Source: DATFKA01 sp042095835 (GTDB taxonomy: Bacteria; Bacteroidota; Bacteroidia; Chitinophagales; Saprospiraceae). Taken from it: 64,000 nucleotides of DNA. A model generated the notes under the pieces. The model was given only the letters and a program-made list of their open reading frames with translations. It was not told the DNA's origin and ran no database searches. The stretch covers positions 25,375 to 89,374 of the forward strand of contig JBELML010000010.1 in the NCBI GenBank assembly GCA_042095835.1, in the 5' to 3' direction. Positions 8,119 to 15,683 of this stretch are shown one piece after another; position 1 is the stretch's first letter, and every line of letters begins with the position of its first letter. Made by a program: the position numbers and the translations under genes.

Positions 8119-8865
8119 TTATGTAAATATTACGGCAATGAGATAATCTGCTAGCAAGATCAGGACATTACTAAAAACAACTGCATTAGTACTTGCTTTC
8201 CCCAACTCAATACTACCGCCCGTAACGTAATAACCCTGGAAACAGGATACAGAAGTTAATAAAAAGGCGAAAACAACCGATTTGAGAAACATTAGAAAGA
8301 CATTATAACTGTCAAAGAAAGAGCGAATACCTAAAATATACTCCTCTGAAGACATATACCCTGCGGGTACAGTAGCGATATAACCTCCAATAACACTTAC
8401 AAAAGCAGCAATAGCTACCAATAAAGGAATGACGACCAAAGCCGCTATTATCTTAGGCATAACGAGGTAAGCTGCTGTATTGACGCCCATAATCTCCATA
8501 GCATCAATATGCTCTTTTTGTCGCATACCACCTATCTCTGCCGCCATATTGGAGCCTACTTTGCCTGCCAATACCAAACAAGTAATGGTAGGTGCTAATT
8601 CGATAATCGTACTATCCCTGACGATGTATCCAATATAATAAACCGGCACAAGCGTACCATCTAATTGGTAGGCAAACTGTACTGCGGTCACCGCTCCAAT
8701 GAAAAAAGCAATCAAGAACACAATAGACACAGACCCTACCCCAATATCATCCATCTGACGAAGGGTCTCCTTATAGTACATCGAAGATTTTTCCGGCCTT
8801 TGTAAAGCAGTACCTAACATGAGAAGGTACTTGCCAAAATCCCGAAGAAAATTAATAATTATCAT
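8119..8865 (-). CDS. MlaE-family ABC transporter permease
   Basis: 248 aa with about five to six membrane segments. It contains the MlaE core 'GVGSVSIVFLIAFFIGAVTA' followed by a conserved central region with 'LVLAGKVGSNMAAEIGGM' and 'EHIDAMEIMGVN'. Start ATG at 8863-8865. The downstream MlaF-like ATPase begins 20 bp after the stop, so the two form an operon. Role: inner-membrane permease of a phospholipid transport system maintaining outer-membrane asymmetry (known for the family). A TATCTTTG -7 element lies about 45 bp upstream. Confidence 0.88.
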   Translation of the reverse strand: MIIINFLRDFGKYLLMLGTALQRPEKSSMYYKETLRQMDDIGVGSVSIVFLIAFFIGAVTAVQFAYQLDGTLVPVYYIGYIVRDSTIIELAPTITCLVLAGKVGSNMAAEIGGMRQKEHIDAMEIMGVNTAAYLVMPKIIAALVVIPLLVAIAAFVSVIGGYIATVPAGYMSSEEYILGIRSFFDSYNVFLMFLKSVVFAFLLTSVSCFQGYYVTGGSIELGKASTNAVVFSNVLILLADYLIAVIFT

Positions 8866-8909
8866 ACATGCTGATTTCTAGGTCAGGCCACCGCCTGCTT
8901 TTTGCGCCA

Positions 8910-8917
8910 CAAAGATA
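8910..8917 (-). promoter_or_regulatory. -7 element of the MlaE/MlaF operon
   Basis: Read on the minus strand the bases are TATCTTTG, a full match to TAnnTTTG, about 45 nt upstream of the permease start. No convincing TTG is found at the -33 spacing, so the call rests on the -7 motif alone. Confidence 0.5.
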
Positions 8918-9039
8918 ACAAACAATATTAGCATTGGAGTGGTTCAGTTGGGAATGGTGATTGATCTAATGTTGTCTACCTACGCGAAGGACTCAGCAGA
9001 TGGATCATGAGGTAATTAAATGGGAGGATACGGAAACTA

Positions 9040-9289
9040 GGGTAAACGCATTAAAATAAAAACTTAAAAAGAAATAGTTATTACCGAAAGTTAAGTGTCA
9101 AAAAGATAATAAGTGAAGTGCGGGATGCCGCCTAGGCACTGTTCGAGTGGAACGAGTTTGGCTAGGCAAGATTTTTTTGCTTCGTTTTTGTATCGAATGA
9201 CAAAAATGAAGATGCTAGAGCGGTTTTGAATTGGAATTTCATTTGAATTTATAAAAAATTATAGTGTAATTTTTTTGGTGCGTTTGCCC
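9040..9289. mobile_element. MITE copy 1, ISAzo13-family derivative
   Basis: 250-bp element without an ORF. It has terminal inverted repeats GGGTAAACGCA / TGCGTTTGCCC and flanking TA (9038-9039 and 9290-9291). Nucleotides 9115-9235 are identical, in reverse complement, to 62488-62608 near the left end of the ISAzo13-family element at 62435. The first 55 bp match that element's other end. It is therefore an internally deleted, non-autonomous copy. It retains a hairpin (GCCTAG at 9130-9135 with CTAGGC at 9162-9167) plus a T7 run that may act as a terminator. It lies in the divergent region between the MlaE operon and the first SDR gene. Confidence 0.9.
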
Positions 9290-9439
9290 TATACGGGAAC
9301 GCGCGAAAGTTATAGGTGTTTTGTAGTTTTATCTTTTGTCTGGATGCTAGTCGGTGAAATAAGGCGTATTTTACTACTATCACTAGAACTATGCACTCAT
9401 TGACATATGATCTCATTACATCATTAAATCATAATACAC

Positions 9440-10141
9440 ATGACCGTTGTAATTACAGGGAGTACTCAAGGGATAGGTCTCGCTATTGCTAAGGCCTTTG
9501 CGGCAGAAGGGGCCAACTTAGCCTTGACTGCCAGAACCGGTGTACACCTACAAAGGACACAAGAAGAACTAGCTAAGCGCTTTCCTAGCAGCCAAATCCT
9601 CATCCACCCCAGTGATATGGGTCTTATGGAGGAGGTGAGGTCTTTTGCAGAAAAGGTGAAATCAACTTTTGACCAAGTTGACGTACTCGTCAATAATGCA
9701 GGCCTTTTTCTAGTCGGAAATATGCTAGAAGAGCCAGAGGAGAATTTATCCCAGATGATGGCCGTAAATGTACTAGGCCCGGCCACCCTGACTAGAGCCT
9801 TAATGCCTTGGATCAAAAAATCGGACAAGGGGCATATCTTCAATATTTGTTCGGTGGCTAGCCAAACTTACTTCCCCATGAGTGGCTCCTATAGTACGAC
9901 CAAATATGCTTTCCTAGGATATACCAGAGCGCTCCGACAAGCACTAAAAGATAAAAACATCAAGGTTACCGCCATGCTTCCTGGTGCTACCCTAAGTCGG
10001 TCATGGGATGGAGTAGAAGTCGATCCGCAACGATTAATGCAAGCCGATGATGTAGCACAGGCCGTCGTATCCGCTTGGAAATTACCCCCAACAGCACTGG
10101 TAGAGGAGTTAATCATGCGTCCTCCCTTGGGAGATTTGTAG
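9440..10141 (+). CDS. SDR-family oxidoreductase
   Basis: 233 aa classical short-chain dehydrogenase/reductase. Cofactor loop 'TGSTQGIG' near residues 6-13, 'NNAG' near residue 88, catalytic Ser in 'CSVAS' and YxxxK in 'YSTTKYAF'. The C-terminal substrate loop is short and ends '..MRPPLGDL'. The basic residues after the glycine loop ('TART') favour NADPH. First gene of a same-strand run reaching 14.1 kb; a second SDR follows after 80 bp. The start is the ATG at 9440, about 150 bp after the MITE. Substrate unknown. Confidence 0.88.
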   Translation: MTVVITGSTQGIGLAIAKAFAAEGANLALTARTGVHLQRTQEELAKRFPSSQILIHPSDMGLMEEVRSFAEKVKSTFDQVDVLVNNAGLFLVGNMLEEPEENLSQMMAVNVLGPATLTRALMPWIKKSDKGHIFNICSVASQTYFPMSGSYSTTKYAFLGYTRALRQALKDKNIKVTAMLPGATLSRSWDGVEVDPQRLMQADDVAQAVVSAWKLPPTALVEELIMRPPLGDL

Positions 10142-10221
10142 GTGTCATTTAAACATTATTTCCTCATTTTTATCCGCCAAAGCTTCTGCGAAGGCGGTCA
10201 CTATTAAATTATTCACCCAAC

Positions 10222-10920
10222 ATGAACATACTCATCACTGGCGCTAGCCAAGGCATAGGAGCCGCACTAGCTTACCAACTCGGTAAAATGGGACATCAAA
10301 TACTAGTGGTGGCTCGAAATGAGGATAAACTCAAAGCACTTCAGACAAAAATACTAGGAGCAACTGCAGGTAAGATAGACTATCTTGCCGCAGATATCAC
10401 TCAGCTTAAAGAGGAAGACCTGGTGGAAAAAATCCATCATTTAGGTGGCCTGGATATCTTGATCAACAATGCTGGTTTGCTCAAGAAAGCACCATTCCAA
10501 CAGCTTAGTATAGCAGATTGGCGACATACCTTTGAAGTTAATTTTTTTGCTACCGTTCAGCTGATCCAGTTTTGCCTACCTTACCTACAGAAAAGCGAGG
10601 GTGCCCACGTCGTCAACATCGGTAGCATGGGCGGCTATCAGGGCGGACAGCGCTTCGAGGGCCTTGCTGCTTATGCGGCAAGTAAAGCAGCACTCGCCAA
10701 TCTAACGGAGAGCTTAGCGGTAGAATTGGTGAATCAAAAAATAGCTGTAAATTGCTTGGCCTTAGGCGCCGTGCAAACCGAGATGCTAAATACGGCATTT
10801 CCGAATTACAAGGCGCCTTTGACACCTGAGAAGATAGCCCAATATATCGCTTGGTTTAGTACTGAAGGGCAGGCCTTTTTTAATGGAAAGATCATCCCCG
10901 TCAGTAGCTCAAATCCTTAA
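10222..10920 (+). CDS. SDR-family oxidoreductase
   Basis: 232 aa classical SDR. 'TGASQGIG' at residues 6-13, 'NNAG' near residue 88, Ser in 'NIGSMGG' and YxxxK in 'YAASKAAL'. Only distantly similar to the preceding SDR, so it is not a recent tandem duplicate. The region between them holds a CCGCC/GGCGG hairpin at 10174-10197 without a T-run. The next gene starts 26 bp after its stop. Cytoplasmic NAD(P)H enzyme; substrate unknown. Confidence 0.88.
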   Translation: MNILITGASQGIGAALAYQLGKMGHQILVVARNEDKLKALQTKILGATAGKIDYLAADITQLKEEDLVEKIHHLGGLDILINNAGLLKKAPFQQLSIADWRHTFEVNFFATVQLIQFCLPYLQKSEGAHVVNIGSMGGYQGGQRFEGLAAYAASKAALANLTESLAVELVNQKIAVNCLALGAVQTEMLNTAFPNYKAPLTPEKIAQYIAWFSTEGQAFFNGKIIPVSSSNP

Positions 10921-10945
10921 GAAACTTAAAAAACATACGTCGAGT

Positions 10946-11617
10946 ATGAATCCGACACTAGACAATTTTCATCCTTACCAAGCACGCAAGTTGAGTATCG
11001 ATGAAACCCAAAATGCTGCAAAAGCATACTATAACTTACTAGACCAGAGGAGGTCGGTAAGAGAGTTTTCTGATCAAGCCATTCCTATAGAGGTCGTTGA
11101 AAATATTATCATGACCGCTAGTTCTGCACCTTCTGGCGCGCATAAGCAACCTTGGACCTTTTGTGTCATCCAAGACCCAGCCATCAAAAAAGCGATACGA
11201 GAAGCCGCAGAAAAAGAAGAGTATGAGAACTACCACGGCCGGATGTCTGAAGAATGGCTAAAGGACCTCGAAAAATTCGCTACCGACTGGAATAAACCCT
11301 TCCTTGAAACCGCACCCTATCTTATAGTGTTATTCAAAAAGGCTTATGATTTTAATGAGGATGGGTCAAAGTCAAAAAACTACTACGTCAATGAATCTGT
11401 AGGAATTGCAGCTGGGTTTTTGATCTCAGCGATTCACCAAGCGGGACTCGTCACGCTGACACATACCCCTAGCCCCATGAATTTTCTACAGAAAATATTA
11501 AATCGACCTGAAAACGAAAGAGCTTTTTTATTATTACCCATCGGATACCCTGCCGACGATGCTCAAGTACCTATACTCCATAGAAAATCAAAAGAAGACG
11601 TAATCGTAGTGTATTAA
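10946..11617 (+). CDS. Nitroreductase-fold flavoprotein, iodotyrosine deiodinase (IYD)-like
   Basis: 223 aa from the ATG at 10946; an earlier in-frame ATG at 10883 would overlap the SDR gene and adds no conserved sequence. FMN-binding 'RRSVREFSD' and 'SAPSGAHKQPWTF' identify the family. The IYD lid signature is present: Glu and Tyr in 'EEYENYHGRM' spaced four apart, and Lys in 'DWNKPFLETAP', matching the human Glu157/Tyr161/Lys182 zwitterion-binding set (recalled alignment). 'THTPSPMNFL' and 'PIGYPADDAQVP' follow. Haliscomenobacter hydrossis has a characterised IYD. Likely reaction: FMN-dependent reductive dehalogenation of halotyrosines. Its physiological role in bacteria is unclear. Confidence 0.85.
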   Translation: MNPTLDNFHPYQARKLSIDETQNAAKAYYNLLDQRRSVREFSDQAIPIEVVENIIMTASSAPSGAHKQPWTFCVIQDPAIKKAIREAAEKEEYENYHGRMSEEWLKDLEKFATDWNKPFLETAPYLIVLFKKAYDFNEDGSKSKNYYVNESVGIAAGFLISAIHQAGLVTLTHTPSPMNFLQKILNRPENERAFLLLPIGYPADDAQVPILHRKSKEDVIVVY

Positions 11618-11686
11618 ATCACCATGTTCACAAACAAACAAAAACGATCTCTGTCCGGACCATAAGATAGAGTGCTATTCTTAACT

Positions 11687-12424
11687 ATGTGTACAGTTAC
11701 TTTTATCCCGCAAGAGGGTCAAGACTTTATATTGAGTTCGAATCGCGACGAACAAGCTAGCCGATCGCCACAGGGACTCTCTCGAATAGATCAATACGAA
11801 AAAGAGCTACTTTTTCCTAGAGATACGGAAGCAGGAGGCACTTGGATCGCAGCCTCTAATAAAGACCAAGTGGTTTGCTTACTTAATGGTGCTTTTGAAA
11901 GCCACCATCGCCAACCACCTTATCGAAAGAGTAGAGGAATCATGGTCTTAGAGTTCTTTGAATTTGATCGAGCTGAAGGATTCCTGCAAAATTATTCGCT
12001 GGATAATATGGAACCTTTTACTTTTGTAATATACGATCAAGGGCAATTGTTTGAATTACGGTGGGATGGGAGCAAAAAACACATCAAACTGCTCTCTCCT
12101 CAAGAAATGCATATTTGGTCTTCAGCAACGCTTTACGACCAAAAAGCACAGCAAAAAAGACAAAGTTGGTTCGAAAGCTGGAAAGTCAGCTACCCGAATC
12201 CTAGCCTTGCTGCTATTCTTGACTTCCACCATAATACAGGAGAAGGAAATCCCTGGAATGATGTGGTCATGAACCGGATGGGAATCGTCCAGACCGTAAG
12301 TGTCACCAATATTTCTAGAACTAAAGAAGCCATAGATATACAGTACCATGAGATTGTAAAGGATACCATTGTCAAATCAAAAATATTGTTGAGTGGTGAA
12401 GTGGTGGAGTCAACTAAAATATAA
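11687..12424 (+). CDS. NRDE-family protein (TANGO2-like, putative Ntn hydrolase)
   Basis: 245 aa. The start is set at the ATG at 11687 because the family begins Met-Cys ('MCTVTFIP') and the Cys would become the N-terminal nucleophile; an upstream GTG would bury it. 'LSSNRDEQASRSP' carries the family's eponymous NRDE motif, followed by 'GGTWIAAS' and 'NGAF'. The biochemical activity of the family is poorly known. The stop overlaps the start of the next ATP-grasp gene by about 32 nt, suggesting translational coupling. Confidence 0.8.
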   Translation: MCTVTFIPQEGQDFILSSNRDEQASRSPQGLSRIDQYEKELLFPRDTEAGGTWIAASNKDQVVCLLNGAFESHHRQPPYRKSRGIMVLEFFEFDRAEGFLQNYSLDNMEPFTFVIYDQGQLFELRWDGSKKHIKLLSPQEMHIWSSATLYDQKAQQKRQSWFESWKVSYPNPSLAAILDFHHNTGEGNPWNDVVMNRMGIVQTVSVTNISRTKEAIDIQYHEIVKDTIVKSKILLSGEVVESTKI

Positions 12425-13481
12425 ACCTTCTTTTATCAAGCTCACCCAGTGGGAATACTGGCCAATGATTGCGTTTTATTGGCCGATGTTCTTGTATGGT
12501 CCTGTTTTGGCCTTTCGCACGAAGCATCTCTGCTTTTTTACACCAGCCAATCCAGGATTAGATGCAGGTGGTATGTGTATGGAATCTAAATTTCACACGC
12601 TAGATTTACTTCCAAAGGCAGCTCGCCCTACCTCTATATTCGTACCTGATGGAATGCTTAGTAGGGATATCGAAACTGCAATTGCAAATTCGGGCCTCAG
12701 CTATCCTATGATTGTAAAACCTAATGTAGGTTTTAGAGGGCTTTTAGTAAAAAAAGTAAATACTTTTCAGGAGCTTGACCAGTATATCAAGCAATATCCA
12801 ATTGATTTCCTCATCCAGGAATTCCTAAGTCATGCTGAAGAAGTAGGCGTATTCTACGCCCGACTACCAGATGAGAAGCAAGGCGAGATCATTTCGCTTA
12901 CCTTGAAAGAGTTTTTATATGTAACTGGTGATGGACAGGCGACGGTTGCAGAACTCGTTCAACGCAAACCAAGGGCTTTATTGCAATGGGAAAGGCTACA
13001 AGAAACCCATTCGGATGTATTATACACTATTCCAAAGGTTGGAGAAAAGGTACGCCTTGGCGTCATTGGCAATCATTCTAAGGGGACCACTTTTATAAAT
13101 GGCAATGACCAAATTGATACTCAATTGACCAAGGTATTTGATGACTTAGCCACTCGGATCGAAGGCTTTTACTACGGTCGATTCGATATTAAATGTGAGA
13201 GTTTGGAGGAGCTTAAAGCTGGTAAGAATTTCAAAGTGATTGAGCTTAATGGTGTTTTTGCCGAGCCTACACATATCTACGATCAAACTAAAATTTCCTA
13301 TTTTGGTGCGCTAAAGACGATCCTAAAACACTGGGATATTGTCCAAAGAATTGGCTTACAAAATAAAGCCCGCGGCGTCAAACCCATGCCATTACCAGAA
13401 ATGCTCAAAGTGATCAAAAGTATCAGAGATTACGGCAAATTGATTGAATATCACGCTCAAAAAGAAATCTCTCCTTCTTAG
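12393..13481 (+). CDS. ATP-grasp superfamily ligase-like protein
   Basis: 362 aa. The frame starts with GTG at 12393, inside the NRDE gene; no ATG precedes the conserved 'LTQWEYWPM' segment, so the overlap is accepted. ATP-grasp features are present: 'YPMIVKPNVGFRG' (phosphate-binding strand, about residue 105), 'FLIQEFL', 'GRFDIK' and 'FKVIELNGVFAEPTHIYD' (metal ligands E and N). The N-terminal region has aromatic, partly hydrophobic stretches. It resembles D-Ala-D-Ala-ligase-like ATP-grasp proteins, but the substrate is unknown. A phosphopantetheinyl transferase starts 3 bp after its stop. Confidence 0.78.
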   Translation: MVKWWSQLKYKPSFIKLTQWEYWPMIAFYWPMFLYGPVLAFRTKHLCFFTPANPGLDAGGMCMESKFHTLDLLPKAARPTSIFVPDGMLSRDIETAIANSGLSYPMIVKPNVGFRGLLVKKVNTFQELDQYIKQYPIDFLIQEFLSHAEEVGVFYARLPDEKQGEIISLTLKEFLYVTGDGQATVAELVQRKPRALLQWERLQETHSDVLYTIPKVGEKVRLGVIGNHSKGTTFINGNDQIDTQLTKVFDDLATRIEGFYYGRFDIKCESLEELKAGKNFKVIELNGVFAEPTHIYDQTKISYFGALKTILKHWDIVQRIGLQNKARGVKPMPLPEMLKVIKSIRDYGKLIEYHAQKEISPS

Positions 13482-13484
13482 GAT

Positions 13485-14132
13485 ATGCCACTCTTTTTAC
13501 AACAACATATCGAACCTCAAGGGGAAATTGGTCTCTGGCAAATCGAAGAATCCGAAGATTGGTTTCTAGATCGATTAGTATTACATCCCACCGAATATGC
13601 ACAGCTCGACCAAATCAAAGGCCGTAAACGAACCGAGTGGTTGGCCGTACGACAGCTGATTCATCAAATGTCAGGACGGGAAAAACGAGGTATTTTCATT
13701 AAGGATGAGTTTGGTAAACCCCGTTTAGAAAATTCTGATTGGCAGATCTCCATTAGTCACTCCAGACTACTTGGTGCCGCCATTGCAGCGCCTATGGCTG
13801 TAGGAATTGACATCCAAAAAATCGTACCTAAGATAGAGCGCCTGATCCCTAAGTTCATGAACAAGGCAGAACAGGACTCCCTTTCTATCCAGGACAGAAT
13901 CGTACATGCCCACATTTATTGGGGTGCTAAAGAGGCATTATATAAAGCCTATGGCCGTCGAGAGCTAGACTTCTGCGAGCACCTGCTAGTAGAGCCATTC
14001 TCCTTTTCAAATAAAACAGGTCAAACTACCGCAACCATTATTAAAGGTGATTTTTTAGAATCACATAACATATACTACTCTATTTTAGAAAATGGATACG
14101 TATTGGTCTATTGCTTAAGCAATAACTCCTAA
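13485..14132 (+). CDS. 4'-phosphopantetheinyl transferase (Sfp-like)
   Basis: 215 aa. The P-pant transferase motifs are clear: 'AVGIDIQKI' with G107-I108-D109 and 'WGAKEALYKAYG' with W146, K149, E150 and K154. A basic 'GRKRTEWLAVRQL' lies N-terminal, as in Sfp/EntD-type enzymes. It attaches phosphopantetheine from CoA to a carrier protein Ser. No carrier protein, PKS or NRPS gene is visible in the window, so it may serve fatty-acid ACP or a distant cluster. Its 3-bp spacing after the ATP-grasp gene indicates one operon. Confidence 0.88.
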   Translation: MPLFLQQHIEPQGEIGLWQIEESEDWFLDRLVLHPTEYAQLDQIKGRKRTEWLAVRQLIHQMSGREKRGIFIKDEFGKPRLENSDWQISISHSRLLGAAIAAPMAVGIDIQKIVPKIERLIPKFMNKAEQDSLSIQDRIVHAHIYWGAKEALYKAYGRRELDFCEHLLVEPFSFSNKTGQTTATIIKGDFLESHNIYYSILENGYVLVYCLSNNS

Positions 14133-14196
14133 AATGTTGAATACTCTGAATATAATTCAATAACTTGGACCATCTAATAGCAAATCCGAGTAAAAA

Positions 14197-15459
14197 ATAA
14201 AAAAGCACCTATTAGGACTACTGATCCTACTCCTATCTTTCAGTACTGCAAGTGCAAAGATATTCGACGTCACCAACAATAATGATGCTGGAGCAGGCTC
14301 ATTCCGTCAAGCCTTATTAGACGCACGAGCTGATTCTACTCACACTATGGATACCATCAACTTTGTGTTTGATGCTACCCTAAATCCTGAGATTTTAATC
14401 ACAAGTGCAGAATTCCCCGATTTAGAATTATTACCCACTGCCTTTGATGTCGTCATCAATGGTAATGGCGCGGTAATAAAAAAAGGGCCGAATGTTCTAG
14501 GAAGATTCATCGAGACCAATAATTCAAGGATAAGTAACCTAAGTTTTGAAGGGGCAAATTCTAGAGTAACGGGAGGAGGAATTTTTATAAGCGATAATAA
14601 TGCTACCCCTGGTAAAGATTCTGTTTTTATAGAAAATTGCTTTTTCACCAACAATATTGCTGGAAATTTAGAATTTGCCGGTATGGGATCTGGAGGTGCG
14701 ATTCGAGTTAATGAAAATGGCTATGCTAAAGTCACCAATTGTACGTTTACTGGAAACCGTGCCAAATTCGGGGCAGCATTTAGAGTTTACTCAGATGCTG
14801 TACTTGATTTAGTAAGTTGTACCATTTATGGAAACTTAGTGGACGGTGATGGTACTAGCGACCCAGCCGCTATCTGGATTTTTAGTGGCGGAACAGTCAA
14901 TTTAGAAGGTACAGTAATCTGGGATACCTACCAACTTCCAGATAGTACTGCCGCCCCTGATCTACATGACGAGCCATTAATTGTTGGGCCTTCCAACTCA
15001 GGCATCGCCAACAGAAATTCGGCTGGTGTAGGTCTACATCTATTCCCCATTAAAGGTTTGCAGCTTGGATCAAGGACAGTCGACCCAGAGGATGACAAGC
15101 AGGGGAAAGTAAAATCTAGAATTGGCACTTTAGTTAATAATATTATAGGTATCTGTACGGGAGCTTGTCCTAGTCCAAGTACTGGCACTTATGTGGTGGT
15201 TGATCCTATGCTGGCGCCATTAGTTAGGCAACCTGGAGTGATACCAGCATTTACCCCTATGGCAGGTTCTCCATTACTTTCAACACCTGGCTTGGGTTCA
15301 ACATCTGTGACTCCTGCCGCAATCGCACCACAAGCGAGTACCAATACAGGATCAGCTGATGCACAAGAATTACCAGCACTTCGACCATTGACTATTTTCT
15401 TATTCTCTATCCTGGTCATTGGATTTGGGGTATTGATGATGGGAAGATTTAAGTTTTAA
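14197..15459 (+). CDS. Surface beta-helix protein with C-terminal membrane anchor; no standard start codon
   Basis: 420 aa in the frame from ATA at 14197. The first ATG (14347) lies well inside conserved sequence: upstream codons encode a complete signal peptide ('HLLGLLILLLSFSTASA') and then 'FDVTNNNDAGAGSFRQALLD', the usual opening of right-handed beta-helix / choice-of-anchor proteins. A stop codon lies two codons before the ATA, and no ATG, GTG or TTG occurs between it and the signal peptide. The body has parallel beta-helix repeats. The C-terminus 'LRPLTIFLFSILVIGFGVLM' plus 'MGRFKF' resembles IPTL/PEP-CTERM-like anchors. Either AUA initiation or a start-codon mutation. Confidence 0.7.
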   Translation: MKKHLLGLLILLLSFSTASAKIFDVTNNNDAGAGSFRQALLDARADSTHTMDTINFVFDATLNPEILITSAEFPDLELLPTAFDVVINGNGAVIKKGPNVLGRFIETNNSRISNLSFEGANSRVTGGGIFISDNNATPGKDSVFIENCFFTNNIAGNLEFAGMGSGGAIRVNENGYAKVTNCTFTGNRAKFGAAFRVYSDAVLDLVSCTIYGNLVDGDGTSDPAAIWIFSGGTVNLEGTVIWDTYQLPDSTAAPDLHDEPLIVGPSNSGIANRNSAGVGLHLFPIKGLQLGSRTVDPEDDKQGKVKSRIGTLVNNIIGICTGACPSPSTGTYVVVDPMLAPLVRQPGVIPAFTPMAGSPLLSTPGLGSTSVTPAAIAPQASTNTGSADAQELPALRPLTIFLFSILVIGFGVLMMGRFKF

Positions 15460-15477
15460 TAGCTTTCCATATCTAAT

Positions 15478-15520
15478 AAAAATGAGCCAAGTCGACAGCA
15501 GTAAACTTGGCTCATTTTTA
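15478..15520 (+). terminator. Terminator after the beta-helix protein
   Basis: Twelve-bp perfect stem 'aatgagccaagt/acttggctcatt' (15481-15492 with 15505-15516) with a 12-nt loop, then TTTTTATT. It is 22 bp after the stop at 15459. A 62-codon ORF called over it is a by-product. Confidence 0.85.
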
Positions 15521-15683
15521 TTATACCCTAGGTCAAATGCTCCTGTTATTGATTTACTCCGATTTTATAGCAATTACCCATCTATCTCATTGACCTCACC
15601 AAAATTCACTTCCTTAATCTATCTTGTTTTAGGATATTGGCTACCTAATCATCCGATATTTTTGATTTAAAATCAACAAGCCA

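Noticed and set aside
10174..10197. CCGCC/GGCGG hairpin between the two SDR genes as a terminator
   Set aside because: No T-run follows on either strand and the stem has an internal mismatch; it may be a small interspersed palindrome, but one copy is not enough to say.
15482..15670. 62-codon ORF after the beta-helix gene
   Set aside because: It starts within the terminator stem and has no coding character.
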